A DNA stretch of 64,000 nucleotides from Steinernema hermaphroditum (GCA_030435675.1 CM059625.1:17856001-17920000); one strand, 5' to 3'. Shown: positions 25,386 through 37,570, counted from the first letter of the stretch. Numbers and translations are program-made. Notes: generated by a model not told the origin, from the letters alone.

Positions 25386-26658
25386 TATTGGGTTGGTAAG
25401 TTGAAAATGCACCATTTTTGATTCGCGTCTATTTTCGCACTGTGTGATCCTTGGATCAGATGGAATAGTGCGTTCGTATGGGCGATTGGTTGACTTTCCA
25501 GTCGGTACGCTCCGATGCCCCACCTGCATGCCCTCCGCTTTCTTTGAATCCTTTTATATTCATGGTCCGCGAAGCACCACCTGGGCATCCGAAACACCGA
25601 ACCTTCGACAACCTCTCCGAGGGACTATTTATTTGAAAGGCGGTATGCTGTCTTAGCTGCGCATACAGCAGGAGCTTAGCTTCCAAGCGCACACGCTGAT
25701 CTCTTCTTGCAATGTCACAGTGAGAACAAATTCCAAGAAGATAAAAAATTTGCCCATAAAGCACTTGACCCGAAAGTAGTTAAACTTTTTGTTGATTTAA
25801 CAAACTCCAGCTGGGGGTGTACAGACAACATGGACGGCCAGCTAGGGTGCTTCAATGCCATAGTGGCTGATGCTCCGATGCCTTTGGCTACAAGTGGAAA
25901 TCGGGAACTCCGATTTCTCACGACTCTCTGAGCCCTTGATCCGCCATCGCAACTCATTGACCCCTGCTTTTATTTGTATTTCTAAGTAAAAATCTTTTCC
26001 TTTATTTTTCGTGACTCTTGAGTTCAAGGGGGTTCTAGCCATATGATCCCCAGAACTACTTGAGGGTATGGATAAGGAAGAGAAGTCAACTATTGTGCTG
26101 CGGTCAGAACCAGGTTGAAAAGTAATGCTGCACTGTCTTATATGCGATATTATAGAAGCACGGGGCTGAAACGTATTTATAGGATAGAGCAATCTCTCAG
26201 CTATAGTTTGCGACTAACATCTAGAAAAACCTCGTTCTCTTATTCAAGATAAGGCAAGAACTAGTAACTGGTTTTGGGATTTCAGCAGATCCAGCAGGAG
26301 CATGAATGTTTGATATTTTTGATTGCACACAAAACTGCTGCTCATCTTCAGCTGGGACTCAGGTACTTGCTATGCATGTAGGTCTCCCACAGCTCTATCG
26401 GGTACCTACTTGTGCGGTACTGTCGGAAACATCAACGAATAAATTGAGCCAAAGTTTGCAATGAGGTCAAAAACGGACAAAATGGAACTTTTCGACCCGG
26501 AATCTCTCCTGTTCTGCAGTGAAATGGCCAGACTTCTCGCCAGAAAGTGTACAGAGGCTGAGCACTTAAATGGTTAATACACCCATTGAAATCTGTGCCT
26601 TTGCAACAATGAGGATTCATTTTTAAAAATGGTGCATTTTCAACTTACCAACCCAATA
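25386..26658. mobile_element. non-autonomous mariner-type element with 32-bp perfect TIRs
   Basis: The ends 25388-25419 and 26625-26656 are perfect 32-bp inverted repeats beginning TTGGGTTGGTAAGTTGAAAA, and both are flanked by TA, the mariner target duplication. Element length is 1269 bp, the normal size of a full mariner. No frame inside shows mariner transposase signatures (the HDNARPH-like or YSPDLAPSDY-like blocks) on either strand; the short frames present are unrelated. So the ends are mariner and the interior is something else, or is decayed beyond recognition. Hookworm mariners such as bandit would be the first comparison. Confidence 0.85.
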
Positions 26659-27625
26659 CTTTGCGGTGCTTCAAACATGGGCAAGCAGATCCAGTTAGAG
26701 CGTGCGAACACCGGGAACCGCAGACATTGTTTTTGTGTTTTTTTGCTGCGCGGGAATCAGAGAATAGATTCTCTGAAAGCAGCGGAACGTCGTATTTTGC
26801 CTAAAGGTCATAACAGAAATGAAGGCGAGAACAAGCTGCTGTTTCTGTGCCAAATTTATTTTCCAGCATGCAACAATTAAGGATTGATGTAAACAGCAGG
26901 CTTTCTATAAGGGAAGTCGATAAACTCCGAAAGAATCTAACAGCGCTATCCAAATTGCGTACAAATGGCAATGTGAAAGCGGACGGTTGTTTTCATGTTT
27001 CTTAGACAGTTAAATGCCAAATAATTTGCATAGATAGCATTAAACATAGCACATATGTGTAAAAAATGAGACCACATCAATGAATCCGTGAATAAAATAA
27101 GATAGAATTTTTCGTGGAAGACGGGGAACGTAAGCTCCGTCCTCGAGAGGAATGACCACCTCCCGTGAAGAGGCTTGTAAATGAAGCAATGAAGCGACGA
27201 ATTTGCAGTGAGTTGTTTTCCGTGTCAGACTGAACTTCAGGCACCTTCCAACTTCATGCACCTTCCCTTCAGGCACGCTTTTCCTGTGGCGTGAATCACA
27301 AAGCTACAAGATTGGCTGGGAAGGAACGGAGCTCCGTTCCACATTAGGATGTAGAGATTGCATCACGAAATTAACATATCTTTGACAACATAACATTGTG
27401 CTCATTATCGTGAGTGCACTGGTTGGTAGTAAACAGGAAAAGCATAAAGCAGCAGAAGATATGTGGGTTTGAAAATGTTTACTCAACATCAAACCACCTG
27501 GAAACCAACTGAAATAATGTTTGACCCTTTGTGAGCTTTTAGATCTTCTATCTTACTTACCTCACACTATGCAATACATTGCTCACAATTAATATTTACA
27601 GCTGTGCTCCTTCAGTCACAAAAAA
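26659..27625. other. no gene seen
   Basis: Intergenic DNA between the mariner element and the 3' end of the phosphatase gene. Minus-strand frames at 27040-27276 and 27304-27492 have no splice support or domain. Confidence 0.5.
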
Positions 27626-30058
27626 TCATTTCAGCATTTCTTCGTCATCGTCGTCGTCCTCATCGGGCGGCTGGCTGATCGCGTACTTTAGCGGGATCAC
27701 AAAAGCAGTGATGTCGTCCGTTGAGGCCTGCCCGCCTCCTGTCAACGTCCACTTAGCGGACTGAGTCGGATTTCCGCGTGCCGCTATAACGAGCTCCTGT
27801 GCTGCGATTGTATACCTAAATAACAATATTATTGATGTCTTAGCACAGTGACTGTTCTAACTTGATGCGATCATCGACTTCACTGTTCTCCAAAACCGAG
27901 CCCACAATCTCATTGACGCGTTCATTAGATAGCACGTCCCAGAGGCCATCAGAGCCCATGACCAGAACATCGCGATCGCTTAACACGTTCAATGTAGATA
28001 TGTCGAAAACTTGAACCTGAGAACGACACAATACAGACTTCTGTGAAAATCACTTACTTCAGGTACGGCAGTTAAAAAAGGCTTGATAGGTATTTTGTCG
28101 TCTACCGTAATGAGATGGTGGTCTCCGAATCCGCGGCTGACACCAATAGTGTTGAGAAGTCGAAACTTAAACGGTAGCCTCTTAATAAGGTCGATTGTAC
28201 GTCGACTAGCAATGACTAGGTTTGTTATGTACAAAAGGTCTTCGCTATGCTCAACCTATAAACCAAGGATACTGGATTCGGCCTACTTTCCGGTCCCCTT
28301 AAAAAGAACGATGAATCTTTCCCCATATCTGTTTTTTTCAGATGGCGGTTACCTCATCATTGTTATTACCTTTTTTCTTCGTTCGCAAATGAGTGGAGGA
28401 AGAAGGTCGTGGTCCGTTACCGTCTTCACTGCCCTAGAGCACTTGATTCAATGTTGATCTTTCTGTCTCTCATTAACATACCACCCATCCATGTACCAGT
28501 CTCTGAATAAAACAGATCCCTTTAAGTCTTTTTTATTCAAATAGCGATTGTATTCGAGTCGCGAGAAGCAGTTCCCAATTAGTTCTGGTTGCTTGTAAGC
28601 CTATAGCAAGATATAATGAGAACAACAGCAACCATAAATTACTGACCAAAAACTGTAACCTCTTCCTTTCTTGCGAGGGATTGAAGTCAGTACTAAGCTG
28701 CTTGACACCTTGCGATGTTAGCAATATCGCTCGACAGTCGCCTGCGTTAGCGATGTATAACTTGTCAAGTACAACAAGCGCTGCTATGGTGGCGCATCCG
28801 CCTGTTATCCTCCACTGTTGCTTTTCGGATTGAATTTGATCATCCTAAGTTTACAGAGTTTACATTTATGCTTTCACCGCCTACCATGTCCAAAAAAGCT
28901 GTTTCCAGTGCGCCGGTCACCAAGGACGCTACGGTCACGTTTGATGTTAGCGGACATACTTTCTTCCCACTTAATGACTCTCTTCTATCTAGTGTTATCA
29001 TTGCTTCGACAACAGAGCCGAGGCGGTTCTTGAAAAAGTCGCGCATTTGAGAAACAGACGCGTGGCACTTACCACAATATGTTGCGCCAGATGGTATGAG
29101 GCCATCAAAGAGGCGCCGCTTCCTGCGTGACCGTCGAAGATCGCAAAGTAAGCGGCATCGGCGAACGGTGGAGTATCGGACTCATCACTGCTCTGTTGTG
29201 AAAAATAACGTACTCACATTTGTTTATATCCCACCCTAATTATGCCTGCGAAAAATGAGCGGAATTTTTCGTTTTTCTGTAGTGAAATGCTCAGGTGTTT
29301 CATGTAACCTGTTCCGACGTCAAGCTGTTGTCATGGGATAACTAACCACACCCGGTCAGTGACAGGTTCGTGCCACGGTTTTAACATAACCCCACCGCGT
29401 TTGCTTTTACAGTGATGCTCAAATGCTAATGTTCTAATGTTCAAATGTTCGTCCCTTTTCTGACAATAATATCCAATTTCTACGGCAGCCTACCACGTTG
29501 TCGCCAATTAGAAGTGGCTCATCTAAGGGTTTTCGACCATCAGAATTCAGGGGAGTCTTATCGTTGCTGATATCCACTGCTTCGACTGCGTTATAGCCAT
29601 GCTGAATGATGCGAAGACGTTTAGCAGTTGCCATGTCTTCGTTTTTTATCGTTTTACCTAAAGTTACTCGGTGATTTCGAAACGTATTGATGAAGGTACC
29701 AGCGTTGATAACTTCAGCATAACCACAATAAGCCGGCATTTTTGCGGGATGTTTCGGACAGAGTACTGGTCGTACGGCATGGTCACTAGATAACTCTGTT
29801 TCTTCTTCAGAAAAGTACAGAAATTCCGGACGTGAATACGGGTGGCGGTCTTTTTCGTTCATTCCAACAACTAAAATTACAATAATCGAAATGCTCGACA
29901 CATTATTTACTGTTACCAGGTAACAACGTCGCTATAAAACTTGATTCAGTCATATCGACAACCATTCCTAACTTCTTCACTGATTGTTCGGCTTCAGTTT
30001 CTTCTGATGCTCGACGCAGCGTGGTAACGGACTTTACCTTCGCTGCCAAAACGTCCAT
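27626..30058 (-). CDS. PP2C-family Ser/Thr phosphatase, PPM1H/J/M type
   Basis: Metal-dependent protein phosphatase. Ten exons: 30058-29917, 29870-29700, 29657-29494, 29192-29073, 29028-28885, 28844-28647, 28600-28478, 28255-28058, 28016-27862, 27815-27626; 534 residues. Signatures of the PPM1H branch are GYAEVINAGKTIKNED, FAIFDGHAGSGA (175-186), ANAGDCRA (around 283), TIGVSRGFGDHHL (around 399, family form TIGVTRGLGDHDL), IKPFLTAVPEV and GSDGLWDVLSNE (around 443). The metal-binding Asp residues of these motifs are all present. Oddities are an apparent insertion before the RGFGD motif (ITNLVIASRRTIDLIKRLPF), a very acidic C-terminus (DEDDDDDEE), and two weak splice sites (acceptor TTTTTCAAG at 29029, donor GTTAAT after 28478) chosen to keep the conserved frame. 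A trans-splice-like GCCTCAG lies about 24 nt before the ATG. In mammals PPM1H dephosphorylates Rab GTPases; a similar role here is inference. Confidence 0.9.
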
Positions 30059-31196
30059 GGTTGACGATTGTATCTCCAACTAACACCTGAGGCTAATAAT
30101 TGCGAATTGAAACAACAGCCATAAGGAGAGAACTTGAGAGTCACCAAGGGCGCACCCGACGACGCCTAAAGCTGAGTCGGACACGAAGGCCAAATTGGAA
30201 TGAGTGAGGGGGCAGAAAATCAATATTACATATCTTTCGATGCGTTGACGCGCATTTACATTTGCATTCTGCTAAAATTGATGACTGCTACCCGTATACC
30301 GACGTTTCAAAAAAAGCAATGTTGTGGGCGCGTGGGTGTGGCATGGGTGGGCGCATGATTTGGACTGAAAATAAGGGATAATTAGCGAGAGGAACAAAGA
30401 TGCATAAGCAATTTGTTTGAAGTTTATGTTATGTTTCGTGCAATTTTATTTTTTTAATACGGGCCGGTGAAAGCTGAATGAAGAGCTGCGCATATAAGCA
30501 TGAAAAACTAATAAGAAATTACAAGATTCTCTTGCATTGCATAGATTCACTTGCATTCGGTAGATGTGGTCTGTACATAAGGACAAAGATTGCTCACACC
30601 CTCAAAATATTAGTTATCTTTGAAGTTACATATAGTTGTAGAAAATCCTCTTTCATGACATCAACTAACCACGGATCTCTCTTTGTCCTTAGTTCGCTAA
30701 ATTACCGTCGGTAATTAGCGGTTGAATAACTTCATGCTTCTCGTCATAGCCATACTCGCTACAACACTCAAAATTAGATATTAAAGGAGATGCGTTCGTT
30801 TGGTTACATTCAGCTTAATAAAAATGAAAAAACCAAAGCTCTTTTATAGACAATTTCACCGAAAACAATACTAAAACCACATAGACACTTGTAGTTCTAA
30901 CTGTCTCTTGGAACTTAGGGAAAAGTATTTACAAGTGAGTGAGACTTTTCCAATCATTGATTTGATGACATACACGCTTATCGCGAGAAAGGCGTAGATC
31001 AATAGAGCACCAATGAAAAGGAGTTCGCGAGACGTGAGAACATTTATTTCTTGCGACGAACAAATCATTGCACAAATTTACATCATATAATACAGCGATA
31101 GAATCTAAGCTCCCGAATTGAGAAAGAACCGTTTGCAAGAACGCTTCAAATACACATAATAAAGATCACCATAGGAGAAAAACAATGCACAGCAGC
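30059..31196. other. no gene seen
   Basis: Intergenic, between the 5' end of the phosphatase and the 3' end of the bZIP gene. Short frames such as 30478-30714 (plus) and 30871-31138 (minus) are not supported. Confidence 0.5.
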
Positions 31197-31818
31197 TTAA
31201 GAAATTTGTGTCGCCTGCAGCTGAACCTGCGCTTGATATTGCACCTGCTGAAGATGTATGATTTTTTGCCGCAGACCTTCGATTTCTATCTTAAGCCGCT
31301 GGTTCTCAAATTCCAAAAATTTCATAGCCTTGTCTTTATCTTCCTCCTTTTTCCGTCGCATTTCGCGTGACTTCTTGGCCGACTCATTGTTGCGATGCCG
31401 TCGCGCATAGTATGCCTATTAGAGGTAAGTTTAGTGGTGGAAGAACTGCTTACCTCGTCCTTTTGCTCCTCCGGAATTGGCTTTGGCTTTTTCTTTCGCG
31501 AGGAAGAAGAATTAGGAGACGGTGTGAGCGACGGTGGCGAAAATGGAAAGCTCATGGAAGTGTTAAGTTGAGCTAACGCTGATAGCTGGTGAGCGTTTCC
31601 AAATGATGTCATATGAAACTGAAATGAATTCCAGAATACGGTATTTGACGAAAAAATCTTACGGGAGAATCGGTTCCCATTGACGTGCTATGGGCGGCTG
31701 GATACTGTGCGCCAGAAGCGTAGAACGGGTCAAAGTTAGGCCAGCACATCTGCATGGCTTTAAACTGATTATCACCTCCATTGTAGGAGTTCTCCACACT
31801 TTGCACTTCCGCGGCCAT
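31197..31818 (-). CDS. bZIP transcription factor (NFIL3/CES-2/C-EBP-like)
   Basis: Three exons: 31818-31663, 31618-31454, 31415-31197; 179 residues. The N-terminal two thirds are Ser/Pro/Asn-rich and probably form a regulatory region, ending in a basic KKKPKPIPEE stretch. The C-terminal exon holds the basic region ARRHRNNESAKKSREMRRKK followed by a leucine-zipper-like heptad region (MKFLEF...RLKIEIEGL...IIHLQQ) and a Gln-rich end. RNNxSAKKSR is closest to the NFIL3, PAR/CES-2 and C/EBP basic regions, which bind half sites of the TTAC type; the exact subfamily is not settled. An acceptor GGAATTTAG lies 7 nt before the chosen ATG (31818). Donors and acceptors are all canonical. Confidence 0.85.
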
Positions 31819-34117
31819 CGCACCTAAATTCCAAAAGTTCATGTCGTTAGCAAGTAGCACTATGAATGTGCGAATAGATCGCACAAAAGCGAAGTTAACG
31901 AGAGGAAGAAGCGCCGAAGATGAGGTTACCTAATAGTAAATGAGGACGAGATTGTAATTGTGGACGCGCACAACATCAAACGGGCCGACCCTTGACCCGA
32001 TGGGGCGGCGCGCACTTTCATTATGCAAGAAGAGCAAAGGCGACAACAAGGCCTCGCTGCATGGCGCTTCTTTTACGGACATTCGGACCGTGCATCGTCC
32101 TCAACCATCGGCTGTGCTCTCTAAGTGCCAGTCGACTGTTTAAGGAACAAGGCATCGTGCACGTAAATAACGCGTTTAAAAATAAAACCTAAAATTAAGC
32201 GGCTAATTAGCCATCTCCATTCGTTAAGTGCCCCTTTAGGGAGTTACCGAGCGATACCGATACCTGTTGAGTGACCTCAGTGGCGAAGTGTTGCGCAATG
32301 TCCAGGAAGTACCCTTTGGAAGCGCCGACATTTCGTCTATTCTGGGAGCACGCAGATTGTCTGCTTCCTTGTTTGTGCCGATCGGACAACTCCTTTTGCA
32401 TAGGATTTCGCCACGGTCCTTCTCTTTATCCGATCGTTGACAAATAGCCTACGCAAAAGGAAACGTCGACTGGGAGAATGATTGAGCGAGTGAGGGAGGG
32501 AGCTCAGCAGTCTGGGGATGTGACAGTGAGGTGACGATATTGCCAAATGGAAGTGTCTTGTAAGTGGCGACAGTCGATCCGGTCGGAGAACAAACACAAC
32601 TTCAGGCGGTAGAATCGACAACGTCGGCCACTCCCAGAATCAATGCCATTTGTGCGAAGAGAGTTCTTTGAAATATTGTGAGCAAACATCGAACGAACAG
32701 GCCTAATATGTACTTATAAATTTGTGTCTGTCAACGACACTGTACTACGTACCTCGAATGCAAACAATCTTACTCGCACCCAATATCGATCAAGTATAAT
32801 TTCCAACTCAGCAACTATTGGTGCACTTGTGGTTACTACAATAACATCGAAAATGTAATAATAACTTGATGTTTCTTCTGGTTCATTTTGGAAACCTTAA
32901 TGGATTCGAATAACACCGAGATCGTTCATGGGCCACTCACAGATTTTTGCATTCTTGTCAGTAAATACGATCGTTCCTTTTCTGTTGAAAGACATTTCTG
33001 TTAACACATTTCATATCTCTCACGTCAAAGAGGAAAGTTTTTTGAGAACTTTATGTGGCAAATATGCGGTCTCGGGCAATCGTACTTTTTGTGAATCCAA
33101 GGGTCATTTTTTGAACATTTTACCTGTATTTATCAAAAATAGAAATGACCTCGTGGAGTTGCTATATAACTTTACTATCTGGAATCATTGGAGTTCAGAG
33201 AACATGATCATCTAAAAAGGCAGACTTTTTGAGGTTTGTTATGTATTGACACAACGATAGGTGCATTCGCTAAACCCAAGGATGTACCGTACATCATGTA
33301 CCTGATAGAACGCAATCACCGTCCATCACACAATTGATACCATAGGAAGTCCGTGAATCACTTCACATTTCGTCATCTTGGGGACGAAAAAAAGAATGCT
33401 TACCAAGTGTCCCATTTTTAATGCTTCATCTACTTAATGCATCGCAGTTCAGCAATTATTGACAGCATTCCACGACGAAATAAGCGACTGATCAATGTAT
33501 CGAATCTGCGACGTTATACGTCTGTGAAACCAGGGTTCTAACGAAATCAAAATCAAAATTTCATTGCTAGTCAATGAAATGCGACTAGCAATGAAATGCG
33601 ATACAGAACGAATCTATCGGATTGGGAGGAAGCAATAAGACGGAAGTGGAATTACGCATTGAAACTACTTGCCGCAAAGATGAAATGGTCTCAGAAACCA
33701 TTATATGGAATATATGACGAACTACGACAAACCGAACAGTCCTAGAACTCTGGCGAGTTTATTTACGAGTATAGGTGTGGTCGCCCTGATTTGCAATGCA
33801 AAATCTCACTTAAGCACCATGGAAGCTTGATTTCTCCGCACCTATGGCGTTTCGGCGAAATCTATCAAATACGAATTTTTATTTTCACGTTTAAAATGTC
33901 GCGCAGAACCGTGCAGTATTTTTGTGCAAAAAAGTGTCATTTCTCCGCGAATAAATCTATAATAAATTCACGTTGCTGGGAAATTTGAGGACGCTTTCCT
34001 GAGCAAAATGGTAACAATTTCCTACTAATGCCATTTTGCCCATAAACATGCCTTCGAAATGTCACTGTAACGTGAAAAATAGACTTAGTCACGAAAAAAA
34101 GACGCTTTTTTGCACGA
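31819..34117. other. intergenic, no gene seen
   Basis: Upstream of the bZIP gene. A minus-strand frame at 32337-32621 is Ser/Leu/His/Arg-rich and not gene-like. A perfect short hairpin lies at 33559-33596. No other structure noticed. Confidence 0.5.
33559..33596. repeat. 14-bp perfect inverted repeat
   Basis: TTTCATTGCTAGTC at 33559-33572 is repeated inverted as GACTAGCAATGAAA at 33583-33596 with a 10-nt loop. No gene or terminator context explains it; it may be a transposon scar or chance. Confidence 0.6.
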
Positions 34118-34490
34118 AGACACTACACGGTTCGCCGCAAAATTTAGCAAGAACGGGGCAAAATCCGAGGGGCCTCCATAAAAGGAACGGACGAAACTCG
34201 TTGGTGTAGCTGGAGAACGCTGAGAGAATAGCTGGAGAATCGGAAAGCACCACAGCACCTGGCTGCGCGGACTTCGGAGTTGTAGCGCTTTTTCGGCTTC
34301 TCTGGCGACGGCTTCTTGGCAAGATGATGGAACTACGGTTCTCTGGTGTTGCAGGCCTACTGGCAGCCTGGGCGACTATTGTGCCAACAACGACGACCGC
34401 TCACTCGATTCATTCAGCGAACCGAGTGAGCGAGCGGACGTCCCGAACGATAGCTGAGAACACAAATGACAGACGCAGTACTGTGGCAAT
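34118..34490. repeat. dispersed repeat, Merlin-region related, copy 2
   Basis: The stretch around 34290-34480 matches the right half of 3062-3590, sharing TGCTTCTTGGCAAGA-type sequence, CTCTGGTGTT, ATTGTGCCAACA and GACCGCTCACTC, with many substitutions. The left boundary is approximate. Open frames across it on both strands are composition effects. Confidence 0.55.
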
Positions 34491-34895
34491 ACCGTTTTTT
34501 CGAACACGTATTATTATAACGATCCTTCCGTGATGTGAAAATGTGATGCTATAGTTTGATTTACTTTAGTAGGAAGAAACTTTATACTGTTAACCTAGGG
34601 TATGGAAGTTTCCTCTATTTCATCGACGATCGATATACACTGGAAGACTGTTGCAAGGGTCATAAACAGAATGGATGCGACGGCTGATGACTGCGTGACG
34701 AATATGTTTTTGACTTTGTCGAATTACCGCAGAGGATTCCAGCATGCAAAACTATTTTCGGTTCTGTCTCATGGAACTTCGTTATTATACAAGCTGCTTA
34801 ATTGACATAATACGAAACATTTACAGCGGAAAGTGTAGAAGATCATACAGGAATTTCAAATGCAAATACAATTTGGATACATTAATGTAAATCTA
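34491..34895. other. no gene seen
   Basis: Short AT-rich spacer between the repeat copy and the 3' end of the 171-residue gene. Confidence 0.5.
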
Positions 34896-35505
34896 TTACT
34901 GGCTCTTTTCACGACCATCACAACTTCCGTGAGATCGACAGCTCTTATCTATCGGACTTGAGTTGTTCCGATCATCTTCGCGATTTCGTCCTCCATACGC
35001 ACGGAAATTCATTTCGATGTATTCATCAAGAGTCGGCTGTAGACGCCCAGCACCTGGACGATCAGACATTCGCCGGAGATGGTCCAATGAGGTTAGCGCT
35101 GCCCTAAGATCACGCCTGAGATGCTCCAAAAGCATCATCTCCCTTAGCGATTCACGTCTCCGATAGTGCTCATGCAATGCATTGGCAACAACGAGCATGT
35201 AGTTAAAGGCGATATGTGAGAGGTCGCCAAGAGGAATGTTGTTCATGCCCGCGTTGAGCGCTTGCTCAAACTGAAACAAATGATGCTAATAAAAACGTAC
35301 GTTTGTTAAATAATGAAAAGCACCGCAAAAGTAGAATTCACAGCAATTGAGCCGCTCAACTTACCTGTTGTTGAAGAGCGCCATTTGAAGGAGAAGATGA
35401 CGTGCTGAGATCCGGTGAAAAAGACCGTTCCGGTGGCGAAGAGTTGCGACGCTTTCGACAATCCGAGTTTGTTTGATCATTAGTGTCGTCGGTAGAGTTC
35501 GGCAT
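34896..35505 (-). CDS. unrecognised 171-residue protein
   Basis: Two exons, 35505-35365 and 35270-34896, with a strong donor (CAG followed by GTAAGT) and acceptor (TTTGTTTCAG); the join keeps the frame for 171 residues. The first 47 residues are Ser/Pro/Asp-rich with a basic RKRR and look disordered. The second exon begins FEQALNAGMNNIPLGDLSHI and is helix-rich with many Arg, Leu and Glu (YRRRESLREMMLLEHLRRDL), then a polar Arg/Asp/Ser tail. No domain is recognised. A trans-splice-like ATTCATTCAG lies about 20 nt before the ATG. The basic, helical make-up suggests a protein-protein or nucleic-acid binding role, but this is only a guess. Confidence 0.65.
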
Positions 35506-36717
35506 CGTAGTTCAGATGCAACTGAATGAATGAATGAATACCTGACAAACTTGTTTTAATCATAGATCGGCCGAAAAGGAAAAATAATGACCGTATAGCT
35601 TTGAGCTCAACACGCAGAAACAGCTGCCGTATATCAAGTAATGAGCGGATAAGCCAAGTGCAAGCGATGGAAAACTCTTACGAAGAGCTCACAGTTTTTG
35701 CGCCTGTTGGCTGACTGACCAGCTTTGGACTGATCAAAATTCAGATGAAGTGATGCCTCGATGACAAGGCGGCGCCAGCACTGTCCCACGATGAGTGTTG
35801 CGAGAGAAGGATTCATGCTGTTTTTTTCGGAAGCAAAGTACGTTCGAGACCGTCTCTCATCGCTGTTATGTTGGCCTTGTATATCTGCTTCGACTGCGTT
35901 GCAAACGTACATGTATTTTCCCTTGACGTAGTGATCGGATCTACCGTACCACCGGCACACGCGCCGAGAGCAAATGGAACAACACGGTGTTGACGGCTGA
36001 TTGGTGCAGTCGACTCCGCGAATGACTGGCTGCATGTGTCAAAGGCGGGCGAGAAGGCGCGATTGACTGTGCAGGCGGCCGAAACAAGAGCTGCATGCAA
36101 AAGTACGTGCGATTGGTATGCTATGTTTTGGAAAGCGGCGATGAACTTGCATATCAATTGGCTGCAAGTCTGGAAGATTGCATTCCGTCATTGTCGAGCA
36201 GAATAATTAGGGTTGCACCAACTAGTTTTTAGAATACACAAAAGCAAAGATCTTCGGGACCACTATTGTCCACATATGATTATATTTATTTGATAATTGA
36301 TAGTTATGCAAGGCATTCAAAACTATGAAAGGCTGTGCTCAATGATACTAATGTAATGTTTGCACCGATCACGCACCCATATAAGTGGCCCAAAGAGGTG
36401 TAGAAGATAGAAGACGATAAATGAAAACCAACAATATAAAAAGTAACCTAGAGTTCACCATGTATTCGAAGAAATCTACGTATTTTAACCGTGATACTCA
36501 AATGACCCGTCACTTCCTGGTTTGGGAAATGCAGGGAGTTTTGATTACCTTGCAACTTCAGCGGATCCATGGCTAACTTTCTGGAACATGAAGCGACACT
36601 CAGGAACAAAGCTCAATTTGACTTCTTTGGAAAGGAAAAGACCACAAAGAGCATTGCACAATCTACAGCGTACTTACATTTACTCTTGACTCAATGACAT
36701 TCGTCATGCAAGAAATC
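35506..36717. other. no gene seen
   Basis: Intergenic. Three tandem GAAT units sit near 35522-35540. Two overlapping minus-strand frames (35634-36035 and 35813-36157) have no domain or splice context. Confidence 0.45.
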
Positions 36718-36744
36718 TCATAATGCACAATGCAAAACCGTATA

Positions 36745-37570
36745 TCACCGTTGTCGCTGCTTCTCTTTTTTCTTCGGCGGAGGGCACGACATCGGAGTTG
36801 AAGGCGGATGTCCCATCAGTGTGCGCGGGCTTCGAAGCAAGGGCTCGTGCAGACGACGGCTGGTTTCGGGAGGAGGAAGACTGTTGGAAGGACGAGGATG
36901 TGGGGGCAACAAGGTCATCAAGGTCAACAATTCTCTGACTTTGTGACAACAGCACAGTTTCTGTGTCGAATCCTCTGTCTCAATTTCAGGGAACTGCCAA
37001 TCCCAAAAATCCTTGTTAGCTGCGAGACCCTCTCTCATCAAGCGCATTTCCATAAGGGTGTGCTCAAAAGTCCGACGTCGATTTTGGGATCGACGGAATG
37101 CATATTCATATAAGTAACTTTCAAACTTATCTTTTGACGTCCCGCGGAGGTGGCGCATTGCAGATTTGATGGCCCCCCATGTTGCTTCGATCCCCTGGGT
37201 GTGGATCGCGCGGTCGTTGGGGTCCACAAATCGCAGTTTATGGTTTACCCAGTGTCTTTGGAAATTCTTCCCCAGCTCTTCAATTTTGTAGTAAGTACGC
37301 CAGCCATCACTAATAATTATAGTTCCCGGAGCGCAGTTGTCTTTAATAAGCGGGAGAAGGGTTTTGGCCTGCCTATCCCTTACCTTACCCCGCAGTGCCG
37401 TGCGACGAACCGAAACTTATTGTAGTAGTTGACTATGGTCGTGTCCGGTTTGCAGTGATATGTGCAGTCTATCCATCGTAGTACTGGGATGAACCGCCCA
37501 ATAAAAAAGGAGCCGAATCAGTTCTTGCAAGGACAGTTTGGAGTCCTGGAAGAATGACCCACTGCGAACC
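36745..37570 (-). pseudogene. broken Merlin-superfamily (IS1016/ISXO2-like) transposase
   Basis: The C-terminal half is intact: GTIIISDGWRTYYKIEELGK carries one catalytic Asp, and HTQGIEATWGAIKSAMRHLR carries the catalytic Glu, followed by GTSKDKFESYLYEYAFRR, all typical of Merlin DDE transposases. Upstream, RSGSFFQDSKLSLQELIRLL (near 37570-37500) is the N-terminal helical region in another frame. CKPDTTIVNYYNKFRFVARH (near 37450) follows after a frameshift, and the segment that should hold the first catalytic Asp is missing before RDRQAKTLLPLIK. So at least one frameshift and one internal deletion have inactivated it. The tail is Pro-rich and runs into sequence shared with the dispersed repeat. 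The element ends were not identified. Confidence 0.8.

Noticed and set aside
25707..26192. Frames inside the mariner-type element considered as transposase
   Set aside because: None has the DDE/D-family blocks of mariner transposases on either strand.
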